Part shown: one piece after another, positions 15,989-23,284 of the stretch | Numbering within the stretch: the first letter of the stretch is position 1 | Layout: each line of letters begins with the position of its first letter | Source of the DNA: Clostridiales bacterium | Lineage (GTDB): Bacteria; Bacillota; Clostridia; Lachnospirales; Lachnospiraceae | Reading direction: 5' to 3' | DNA length: 56,057 nucleotides | Assembly (NCBI GenBank): GCA_021199255.1 | Contig: JAJQIK010000008.1 | Location: forward strand, 1-56,057 | The notes under the pieces: model-generated | Told to the model about the DNA's origin: nothing | The model's input: only the letters and a program-made list of their open reading frames with translations | The model's database searches: none | Program-made: the position numbers and the translations under genes

Positions 15989-18076
15989 TCAGCGGAATGC
16001 CCTGTTCAGTTCCTCACACCCCGGCAGCACAAATTGACCGTCCTGAATAATACAGATTTCCTCTCCCGTCCTGGTCAGAACCGACAGCCTGCCCAGTTCA
16101 TCATAGGGAATGGTAATATCCGTATGACACTGAAAATATGCCTTACTGACATCTGTGTCACGTAAAACTGACACCTCGTTATCTCTGGCAATAATTTCTT
16201 TTCCGTCAGGATTATAAACCTTCACGTCCTCCGCGTGGGAATAACAGGTATCGCCCACGGCAAAATGAGGCCCCGTCTTTTCGGCAATCAGAATCGGCAG
16301 CTTATCCTCTATGCCGTATTTGCGCGCCGCCACATAGGCCGTCGTATTGGTTCCAATGGCAAATTCTCCGATTGGCAGCGTGTCATGATGGTACAGTACA
16401 TTATCCTTGATATACTTACGGTTTTCTTCAGCCGTCGGGAAATTACCGCACCCATAATCCACGACCATACCGTCCTGGAAACGCAGCCAGATGTCCTTGT
16501 ATTCCAGCTCGTTCAGAAACACCCGCGTTACATGAAGCAGTCCTTCCGTCCCCTGCAGCACCGGAGAAGTAAACACCTCCCCCACCGGAATGTTTACGTC
16601 CGCCACACAATTCTCAAAATTTGTCTGCTTCGCCGGTTCCTGCAATTCGTGCAGCCTGACCGTCATATCCGTTCTGTTGGCGCCGCGTCCTTTGACCTTA
16701 ACAGTCAATCCCAAATCCAGCGTATCGATGATAATTTGCTGAATCCTCTGATAGCGCTTATAATCCAGCGTGTTAATCCTTACGATATCGTCAAAAATTT
16801 CCGCATATTGGGAACCGATATCCGGCACCGGGAAAGCAATGATCGTAAAGCTCCGTTCCTCGCCCTTCAGATACTGATTTTGCAGCGCTCCCGCCCTGCT
16901 CCCATATTCCACGGAAAGCTTCTGCTGCTTCTCCGACAGCTTACAGGCGCTCTTTTTGGTTTCCGGCACAAAGGGCTTCTCCCCAAAAATCTCCACCACC
17001 GCGGGGCCGCCGTGCTCCGCCGCTTCCTTTTGCCACCGTTCGTAAGCGTTCTTCATACATTCCAGCTTCCGTTCCGTCAACAGCTTATCAAGCACCAGCG
17101 CCTGGTCTTCCTTATGGTCATAATCAAACTGCTTATTGGGGTTGGCGCCGGAAAAACCGTTCTTGCTGACGCTTCTTCCCTGAAAAATATTGCTGCCCGC
17201 CCGATAGATCGTGGATTGCAGACCCATCCGGTCAAAATTTAAGATTGCCTGACGGATCATCTGCTCAAATCCAAGATGATACCGGATATTGACCGTCCGC
17301 TTAAGCGAAAGATCTTTATTGCCCACCTCAAAGCCGATACGGTAGCCCTCCGTGCAGGTATCCGCCATCAGCCGTATCCTCTCCTCCGGCAGTCCGTTGA
17401 GATGCCGCGCCGTCTCAAGCTCATTGTCCGTAATATATTCCCCGAAATAATACAGATAGCGCAGATCGGACAAGTCGCTTTCCATAATAATGCGGCGGGC
17501 AAAATCCCGGTCGGCGCAGACCAACTGCGCAATCCGTTCCGCCGATTCCGTTTCATAATAATCGCTCACATACCAGTAAAGAATCTGGCGGACACTCTCC
17601 TCTTCGACGCAGGTCTCCTCCTGTCCGGCACAAACGAACGCCTGATAGACCTCCAGCAAAAGCTCCATGCGGATTACCATAGCGGATCGGTTCTGCTCAT
17701 AGGCCGCCGGGATCAGCCCCCTCAGCTCCGCATACAGAAAGGACAGCATCCGTCCCATTGACTCACCCAGACAATTTACTGCATAATCCGGATTGGCGTA
17801 GCTTTCCCCATAATGCTCCGGCAGAATATCCTCATACAGTTCCCGATTCTGCAGCTGCAGCTGGCTCAGGGACATCTCCCTCAATCCGCCGCTCTCTACC
17901 AGCAGCCATGTCTCATGCAGCTTCACCGCAAAAGAACTCATCTTATTAAAAAAGGCGCAAAATGGCTCTGCGCACATTGACTCATTGGGTATCTCCCGGA
18001 TACGCTCCAACGCCAGAGCATATCGCTCCATCTCCCAATCATCTTTGTCCTGTTCATTGCTATAAAAATCTTCCAT
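15989..18076 (-). CDS. M29 family aminopeptidase, long form
   Basis: 695 aa from the ATG at 18076. The open frame continues 25 codons upstream, but those codons are palindromic-repeat sequence. The C-terminal 350 residues carry thermophilic aminopeptidase (M29) features: GEVFTSP with a metal-ligand Glu, the GMVVDYGC strand, IGEFAIGTN with a second Glu, and EKTGPHFAVGDTCYSHAED with ligand His and Asp. M29 enzymes are usually near 400 aa, so the first 340 residues form an extra helical domain of unknown role. SD TGGAG, supplied by the repeat edge, precedes the start. The peptidase family is well supported; the substrate is not known. Confidence 0.9.
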   Translation of the reverse strand: MEDFYSNEQDKDDWEMERYALALERIREIPNESMCAEPFCAFFNKMSSFAVKLHETWLLVESGGLREMSLSQLQLQNRELYEDILPEHYGESYANPDYAVNCLGESMGRMLSFLYAELRGLIPAAYEQNRSAMVIRMELLLEVYQAFVCAGQEETCVEEESVRQILYWYVSDYYETESAERIAQLVCADRDFARRIIMESDLSDLRYLYYFGEYITDNELETARHLNGLPEERIRLMADTCTEGYRIGFEVGNKDLSLKRTVNIRYHLGFEQMIRQAILNFDRMGLQSTIYRAGSNIFQGRSVSKNGFSGANPNKQFDYDHKEDQALVLDKLLTERKLECMKNAYERWQKEAAEHGGPAVVEIFGEKPFVPETKKSACKLSEKQQKLSVEYGSRAGALQNQYLKGEERSFTIIAFPVPDIGSQYAEIFDDIVRINTLDYKRYQRIQQIIIDTLDLGLTVKVKGRGANRTDMTVRLHELQEPAKQTNFENCVADVNIPVGEVFTSPVLQGTEGLLHVTRVFLNELEYKDIWLRFQDGMVVDYGCGNFPTAEENRKYIKDNVLYHHDTLPIGEFAIGTNTTAYVAARKYGIEDKLPILIAEKTGPHFAVGDTCYSHAEDVKVYNPDGKEIIARDNEVSVLRDTDVSKAYFQCHTDITIPYDELGRLSVLTRTGEEICIIQDGQFVLPGCEELNRAFR

Positions 18077-18242
18077 ACTAATCTCCATTTCTGAGCAACT
18101 TGTTGCGAAGAGGCGATGAGAAATTCGCGAAGGCGATTTCTCATCTGCCATCAGGGATATTTGTTTTCGCCCAGAAACAAATATCCGTGTGAAAAATCAG
18201 CACATCAGTGTGATTTTTCACACTAATCTCCATTTCCGGAGC
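18077..18242 (+). repeat. Composite palindromic repeat, copy 5
   Basis: The clearest full unit. Hairpins: GCAAC-TT-GTTGC (18095-18106); GATGAGAAA..TTTCTCATC with TCGC/GCGA inner arms (18115-18145); GGATATTTGTTT/AAACAAATATCC (18155-18186); GTGTGAAAAATCA/TGATTTTTCACAC (18187-18223). Each stem holds paired substitutions relative to other copies. The unit is flanked by direct repeats of ACTAATCTCCATTTC (18077 and 18221), abuts the peptidase start codon on one side and ends near the DUF6142 stop codon on the other. Confidence 0.9.
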
Positions 18243-18250
18243 GTCTCCCG

Positions 18251-18574
18251 CTAAAGGGCATAGGCTCCCGCATACAAAATCGCGCTAATGACTGCTAGAG
18301 TCAATATATTCAAGCCGATTCCAAGATACGTAAACAGATAGTATTTATCCGGCTCCGACTTGGAAATCACTCCCAGGATAATACCCGCAAAGGCAAACAG
18401 CATCACCAACATCACGGCTGCGCCATACTGCAGGGGGACATCGCCCTCCAGCCTGTAACTCATCCAAATGGCGTATGCCAGCGTGGCCAGTGAAATCACT
18501 CCCAGAATCGTGGACATAATACCTTTCTGCGAGTGCTCTTTATTGGTAAAAATATAACTGTTCTTCTTACTCAT
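18251..18574 (-). CDS. DUF6142-like small membrane protein
   Basis: 107 aa. A short charged N-terminus (MSKKNSYIFTNKEHSQKG) is followed by three hydrophobic helices (about 20-38, 48-68 and 80-102). It resembles Lachnospiraceae small membrane proteins of the DUF6142 type. It is followed downstream by palindromic repeat copy 5 and the peptidase gene, and preceded by another very small membrane protein gene. Function unknown. Confidence 0.78.
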   Translation of the reverse strand: MSKKNSYIFTNKEHSQKGIMSTILGVISLATLAYAIWMSYRLEGDVPLQYGAAVMLVMLFAFAGIILGVISKSEPDKYYLFTYLGIGLNILTLAVISAILYAGAYAL

Positions 18575-18661
18575 AGTAAGCCCCTATTCCGCGAATCTTA
18601 TCCGTTAGAAAATGGGTATCTTCGCCCTGCCGAAAACACCCATTCGCCTCTCCTTCGCATC

Positions 18662-18814
18662 TTAAAATAAAATTTTATTCCTGCCCGCCAGAAGCTTGGC
18701 TCCCGCAATAATCAGTAAAATACCGCTGGCTGCGCCTACCACCAGCGCCACAACACCCAATGCAATATTCATTGCGCCGGCGCCGCCCATCGTCTTATAG
18801 GTCTTTTCTTCCAT
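18662..18814 (-). CDS. 50-residue single-pass membrane protein
   Basis: A short ORF: MEEKTYKTMGG, then a hydrophobic, Gly/Ala-rich segment (about residues 15-40), then a basic end (LLAGRNKILF). AAGGAAGG lies about 9 bp before the ATG at 18814, which argues that it is translated. Small proteins of this form are seen in Lachnospiraceae. Probably one membrane helix. It lies between pyrE and the DUF6142 gene on the same strand. Confidence 0.72.
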   Translation of the reverse strand: MEEKTYKTMGGAGAMNIALGVVALVVGAASGILLIIAGAKLLAGRNKILF

Positions 18815-18861
18815 TCTGATAACCTTCCTTTCCCATACCGTCCGTATTATGTCCGCTGTTT

Positions 18862-19539
18862 CTATTGTACGCCATACTGTGCATAATATGCGTCAATTGC
18901 CGCTTTCAGCGTATCGTCAATATAAATTTTCCCCTTATACGGCTTCTGATAAAGGTATTCCACCACATCTTCCATGCTGACAATCGCATGCGCCTCAAAT
19001 CCGTATTTATCCCTGATCTCCTCCAGCGCGCTTCCGGTTCCCGCCAGGCCTCTTTCCATACGGTTTAAGGACACCATCAAACCCGTAATTTCCACATCTG
19101 CCTGCGCTTTGATAATCGGATAAGTCTCCTCAATGGATTTCCCGGAAGTGGTCACATCTTCAATCATGACTACCCGATCCCCGTCCTTCAGCTTACTGCC
19201 AAGCAGGATGCCTGTATCGCCATGATCCTTTACCTCTTTTCGGTTGGAGCAATATCGGATTTCTTTTCCATACAGTTCGCTGATCGCCATGGTCGTAGCC
19301 ACCGACAACGGAATCCCCTTATAGGCAGGTCCAAACAACACGTCAAAATCCAGTCCATAATGGTCGTGAATCGCCCTGGCATAATATTCGCCCAGCCTGC
19401 GGAGCTGCGCTCCGGTGACATAAGCGCCCGCGTTCATAAAAAAGGGGGATTTCCTGCCGCTTTTTAGTGTGAACTCGCCAAACTTGAGCACCTGAGAGTC
19501 TACCATGAACTCGATAAATTCCTGCTTATACTGTTCCAT
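18862..19539 (-). CDS. pyrE: Orotate phosphoribosyltransferase
   Basis: 225 aa. It converts orotate and PRPP to OMP in pyrimidine synthesis. Seen: the FTLKSGRKSPFF N-terminal segment, FGPAYKGIPL, and the PRPP-binding VVMIEDVTTSGKS motif. GGGAGG lies 12 bp before the start, somewhat far. It follows pyrF on the same strand after a 176-bp gap holding a CCTATTGATTG direct repeat (19555-19590) and nothing else recognised. Confidence 0.96.
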   Translation of the reverse strand: MEQYKQEFIEFMVDSQVLKFGEFTLKSGRKSPFFMNAGAYVTGAQLRRLGEYYARAIHDHYGLDFDVLFGPAYKGIPLSVATTMAISELYGKEIRYCSNRKEVKDHGDTGILLGSKLKDGDRVVMIEDVTTSGKSIEETYPIIKAQADVEITGLMVSLNRMERGLAGTGSALEEIRDKYGFEAHAIVSMEDVVEYLYQKPYKGKIYIDDTLKAAIDAYYAQYGVQ

Positions 19540-19715
19540 TTGATCTTAAAGCCTCCCTATTGATTGGTTTTCTGTCTCCTATTGATTGCCTCGCCTTTTT
19601 CTTTCCGGACTTGTCCCGGCATTGCAGCCCTCCCGCGTGAAATTGAAAAGGCCTGTCCGAACATTTACCCTAGATTTTATCACATCAACTCTATATTTTC
19701 AATTACTATTCCTCC

Positions 19716-20657
19716 CTACCGGTTGGCCAGCGCCGAGGCAATATCTGCTTTCATATCCAGTACCGCCGCCCTGGAGGCTTCGGCAAAGTTCTCTTCGCCG
19801 TATCCGGCATACTTTTCCTGCTGGTATGCGGCGATAATTCCTCTGGAGGAATTTACAATCGCCCCCAGCCCGTCTTCATTGAAGAAATGCACCAGATCGG
19901 CGCCTTTGCCTCCCTGGGCTCCATAGCCGGGCACCAGAATAAAGGACTTGGGCATCACCCTGCGCAGCGCTTTTCCCATTTCCGGATAAGTGGCTCCCAC
20001 AACCGCGCCGATATAGCTATAGGTATCCCCCATACAGTCAGCGCCCCACTGCGCCACTTTCTCGCCTACTATTTCATACAGCGGTTTTTCCGTGCCGTCC
20101 TCGCATTTCACCAGACGATCCTGGAACTCGCCGCTGCTTGGATTAGAGGTTTTGACCAGAATAAACAGACCCTTCTTTTCTTCCCTGCACACCTTGATAA
20201 AAGGATTTACGCCGTCGGAGCCCAGATAGGGGTTGACTGTGACGAAATCCTCATTGAAGCCGTAATATGCGTTGGCTCCCACCTGCACTCTGCCAAGATG
20301 CCCCACCGCATAGGCTTCCGAAGTGGAGCCGATATCGCCCCGCTTGATGTCGCCGATCACTACCAGCCCTTTTTCCCTGCAATAGGACACCGTCTTCTGA
20401 AACGCCTGTAATCCTTCGATGCCGAACTGCTCATACATGGCGATCTGGGGCTTGACCGCAGGCACCAGATCACAGATGGCGTCTACAATCTCCTTATTAT
20501 AAAGCCAGATGGCTTCCGCCGCGCCCTGTAAGCTTTCTCCGTACTCCGCATAAGCCTTCTGCTGAATATGCCGGGGCACATACTTTAACATAGGGTCTAA
20601 TCCCACCACGATAGGCGCTCCTGTTTGCTGAATCTTTTGGACTAATCTGTTAATCAT
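19716..20657 (-). CDS. pyrF: Orotidine 5'-phosphate decarboxylase, long form
   Basis: 313 aa from the ATG at 20657 (MINRLVQKIQ), with GGAGGA upstream. Length and the IVVGLDP start match the longer (type 2) subfamily. The catalytic Lys-Asp cluster is seen as VIGDIKRGDIGST. It decarboxylates OMP to UMP, directly after pyrE in the pathway. The remaining pyr genes are not in the window. Confidence 0.96.
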   Translation of the reverse strand: MINRLVQKIQQTGAPIVVGLDPMLKYVPRHIQQKAYAEYGESLQGAAEAIWLYNKEIVDAICDLVPAVKPQIAMYEQFGIEGLQAFQKTVSYCREKGLVVIGDIKRGDIGSTSEAYAVGHLGRVQVGANAYYGFNEDFVTVNPYLGSDGVNPFIKVCREEKKGLFILVKTSNPSSGEFQDRLVKCEDGTEKPLYEIVGEKVAQWGADCMGDTYSYIGAVVGATYPEMGKALRRVMPKSFILVPGYGAQGGKGADLVHFFNEDGLGAIVNSSRGIIAAYQQEKYAGYGEENFAEASRAAVLDMKADIASALANR

Positions 20658-20689
20658 ACTCTTCCTCCATCTCTGCTCTGTAATCAATA

Positions 20690-20770
20690 GAATCCGTGGC
20701 GCTTCGGCACAAATTCCCCTCATATCTCCGCAAAAAAGGCGTTGTACCTTTCCGGCACAATGCCTCTCTT
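20690..20770. other. Possible remnant of the palindromic module
   Basis: The stretch GTGGCGCTTCGGCACAAATT resembles the second hairpin of copies 1 and 3 (GTGACGCTCCGGCACAAATT), but the pairing arm is missing. It lies between the Nudix-like gene and pyrF. Confidence 0.25.
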
Positions 20771-20787
20771 ATCACGCTTTGCACAGA

Positions 20788-21192
20788 CTATAACGCCTTG
20801 CCCTCTAAATCCTTCAATACATATTGGTTCTCAATATACTGCGGAATCTCTTCTCTGGTCACCCATATATACTCGCCAAATTCCTCCGGCAGCACGATGT
20901 TTTCCTCATCTGCCTCCGCAATAGAACAAATATAAGCGATCCCGACGCACTGGGTATCCCCCAGCATACTGGACCATGTATACTCGATCTTCTCAATCCT
21001 GCCTTCCACGGAGAGCAGCTCATGAATCGCCCCCAGCACCGTGTCGTCCGGCGACTGTCCGTGCTCTACCTCTGCGTCGATAAATTCCCACACAAAAGGA
21101 TCTGGTATACGGTCGTCCACCCATCTCTTGAGCAAAAGGTACTTGTTGTCCTGTTTAATAATACCTTTTACACGCAAAAAAGTATTTCTCAT
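20788..21192 (-). CDS. Nudix-fold protein with a degenerate Nudix box
   Basis: 134 aa. The beta strands (VKGIIKQDNKYLLLKRW, FVWEFIDAEVEHGQSPDD) fit a Nudix fold. The box, expected as G-x5-E-x7-RE-x2-EE-x-G, reads AEVEHGQ...IHELLSVEG: the first Glu is Gln, Arg is His, the metal-binding EE pair is SV, and the spacing differs. Metal-dependent hydrolysis is therefore doubtful; a binding or regulatory role is possible. It is followed by pyrF on the same strand. The only visible SD-like sequence is weak and distant. Confidence 0.72.
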   Translation of the reverse strand: MRNTFLRVKGIIKQDNKYLLLKRWVDDRIPDPFVWEFIDAEVEHGQSPDDTVLGAIHELLSVEGRIEKIEYTWSSMLGDTQCVGIAYICSIAEADEENIVLPEEFGEYIWVTREEIPQYIENQYVLKDLEGKAL

Positions 21193-21273
21193 ATCTTTAC
21201 CATGCCTTTCTCTCCTGCATGAAATGCATTGCTTTTGTTAAATAGTACCATTGGCTCATTTAATTGTCAATTC

Positions 21274-22341
21274 TTATCTGGTCTGTAAAAATTCATATTC
21301 CCGCTGAGCCTCCTCATCGTCAGGATAGGCTTTGAGATAGCTGTTCATCAGCGCCGCCGCGGTTTGATATTCCCCCATATATTCATAGGTCACGATTTCA
21401 TTAAACTTCAACGTCTGCATCATGCCGTTGTCTTCGATATTCATAGCCGTCTGGAAAGCCGAAAGCGCCAGCTCATACTCTCCCATCTTCATTCGGCACA
21501 GCCCCAGTTGATTATAGATTTCCGCCCTGGTCTGGTCGTTCTCCGTATATCCTGCGTAAATACTGGACGCATAGTTATAATCCCCCAGCGCCTCATAAGT
21601 TCTTCCCAGATACAGCGCCGCGCCGTAATCCGTCTCAGTTTTTAATTGGGTCAGGTAGCTGCGGGCATTCTCGTAATCTCCCAGATAAAAGCAGATTCGT
21701 CCCATATCGTAATCCGACATAGACTTTTCATTCTCTTCCATGGCGTTTTGCAAATACACCTGCCCCGCTTCACGGTAGCCATATTCCTCCAGAACCATAT
21801 AGATTTGTATCAGCTGGTCATAATTCTGTTGATCCAGCGCAATGGCCTCATCAAAATCCGCCTGCGCCCCTTCAAAATCGGTCTGGGACAGCTTCACACA
21901 GCCCCGCAGATAATAGGCGTCCTTCTCCTTAGGGCGCAGCGCCAGAATCCCGTCGTACACGCCCACGGCCTCCGCCGCCTGCCCGTTCTTATAATAAGCC
22001 GTGGCAAGATAATAATTCATGTCGAAATCCATATCCTCCACGCTTCCGTCGCCCAACCGCAGAGCCGCCTCCAAATACAGGACGGCATTTTCATAATCCG
22101 TCATTCCCATATAGGCAATTCCCATGCCCCGGTAAAGCAGCCTTGTATCTTCCCCCTTCTCCTCGGCGGCGGCAAAATACTCCAGCGCACTCTCATAATC
22201 CAGCGCTTCCACCGCCGCCATGCCCTGCGCCGTATAATTGATTTCCTCCTGCGCGCCGCAGCCGCCAAGCAGGATTCCCGCCAGCAGCAGCGCCGCCGCG
22301 CAATTTATTTTTATCGTCTGTCTCTTATCGCTATTCTTCAT
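21274..22341 (-). CDS. TPR-repeat lipoprotein
   Basis: 355 aa with a lipoprotein signal (LLLAGILLGGCG, Cys near residue 28) and eight to nine tetratricopeptide repeats across the mature part (for example YFAAAEEKGEDTRLLYRGMGIAYMGM). Predicted to be anchored outside the membrane as a protein-protein scaffold. Partners are unknown. It is preceded by a 378-bp gap containing an inverted palindromic repeat copy. Confidence 0.88.
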   Translation of the reverse strand: MKNSDKRQTIKINCAAALLLAGILLGGCGAQEEINYTAQGMAAVEALDYESALEYFAAAEEKGEDTRLLYRGMGIAYMGMTDYENAVLYLEAALRLGDGSVEDMDFDMNYYLATAYYKNGQAAEAVGVYDGILALRPKEKDAYYLRGCVKLSQTDFEGAQADFDEAIALDQQNYDQLIQIYMVLEEYGYREAGQVYLQNAMEENEKSMSDYDMGRICFYLGDYENARSYLTQLKTETDYGAALYLGRTYEALGDYNYASSIYAGYTENDQTRAEIYNQLGLCRMKMGEYELALSAFQTAMNIEDNGMMQTLKFNEIVTYEYMGEYQTAAALMNSYLKAYPDDEEAQREYEFLQTR

Positions 22342-22578
22342 ACCGTACCGATTCTTCTCTTAATTTTTATCCTTTGGCCTGTTCTCTTCCTATCGTTTCC
22401 ATCATACCACACCCCGCCGCCGAATCCAAGGGCGTCCGGCTTTTTTCCAAGGCGCTTTGCTCTTCTGCCAGACATTTCCTTTGGGGAATCCTTCTCTGGA
22501 CGCTTCCAGTCAAAAAAGAACGCAAACTCCACAGCCTGCGCTCCAAAATTGCGGATTCTATTTCCCATCTTCCCCAAG

Positions 22579-22700
22579 AGGATTTGGCTATTTGTTTCTG
22601 AGCGAAAGCAAATGGCCCTGATGGCAGACGAGAAACCGCCTTCGCGGATTTCTCGCCGCCGCTTCGCAACAAGTTGCTCAGAAATGGGGATCGTGTCCTG
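22579..22700 (-). repeat. Composite palindromic repeat, copy 6 (inverted, shortened)
   Basis: Opposite orientation to all other copies. GGCTATTTGTTT pairs with AAGCAAATGGCC (22586-22617, including a T-G wobble), followed by CGAGAAACCGC/GCGGATTTCTCG (22629-22655) and GCAAC-AA-GTTGC (22666-22677), then the boundary CTCAGAAATGGGGAT. The GTGTGAAAAATCA hairpin is absent. It lies in a 378-bp gap (22342-22719) between HPt and TPR genes; the rest of that gap shows nothing else I recognise. Confidence 0.85.
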
Positions 22701-22719
22701 CCGCCGGATCACCGCCCGC

Positions 22720-23070
22720 CTATGATAAAGCCGTAATCACTTCCACCGCCTTACGGTACTCCCGCTCCGCCTCCGCCAGATAATTCCCGATGGCCTGCTC
22801 GTCATAAGGCGCTTTGCGCAGCTCCTCCGTCAGCGGAACCACAGAATCCAGAATCCCCGTCAGACCAAGGTTGGCGCAAAGCCCTTTGACCGTATGGGCA
22901 TATTTAAACGCTTCCGGCCAATCCTTCTCCGACGCCTTCTGCTCCAGCCCCTCAAAGCTCTGATCAGCCAGAAATTTCTTCAATATCCTGAGATAAAAGT
23001 CCTCTTTCCCCAGAAAGCGCTCCAACACCTCATCATACGGAACCTTTAACGCCGCTAATTCCTCTCTCAT
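22720..23070 (-). CDS. Stand-alone HPt phosphotransfer protein
   Basis: 116 aa from the ATG at 23070 (MREELAAL), with AGGATGG upstream. A four-helix HPt domain with the phospho-acceptor His in KYAHTVKGLCANLG, about residue 61. It relays phosphate between receiver domains. No hybrid kinase is nearby. It is divergent from a PAS-GGDEF gene, so a link to c-di-GMP control is possible but unproven. Confidence 0.85.
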   Translation of the reverse strand: MREELAALKVPYDEVLERFLGKEDFYLRILKKFLADQSFEGLEQKASEKDWPEAFKYAHTVKGLCANLGLTGILDSVVPLTEELRKAPYDEQAIGNYLAEAEREYRKAVEVITALS

Positions 23071-23213
23071 ATTCCATCCTTTCGGCCTGTCCACGCCCAG
23101 TCCTGCTATCCGCCAATTACCGCTTCTGCACGGATAAACCTTCTTTTCCAGTTTACGGTATTTTCCCGCAAATAACAAGCCTTTTTCCAGCTTTTTCGTT
23201 TTATGCGCGATAT

Positions 23214-23241
23214 TTGATTATTCAGGAAAACGTGCTATAAT
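23214..23241 (+). promoter_or_regulatory. Sigma-A type promoter of the GGDEF gene
   Basis: TTGATT (23214-23219), a 16-bp spacer and TATAAT (23236-23241) lie about 45 bp before the ATG at 23285. Confidence 0.65.
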
Positions 23242-23284
23242 TAATTTATTATTTATCAGCTTCTTGATCGGAAAGGAAACGCAT

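Noticed and set aside
16235-17242. Long plus-strand ORF opposite the M29 peptidase gene
   Set aside because: It is a shadow frame of a well-supported minus-strand gene, rich in Arg/His/Leu, without family similarity or ribosome site.
12109-18250. Purine (guanine or PRPP) riboswitch before the pur genes
   Set aside because: No conserved purine-riboswitch core was seen upstream of purE, purM, purN or purD; gaps are short or filled by the palindromic module.
22338-22712. Minus- and plus-strand ORFs crossing the inverted repeat copy
   Set aside because: They are composed largely of repeat and intergenic sequence; the same MADEK...SCSEM reading occurs at other copies, so they are not independent genes.
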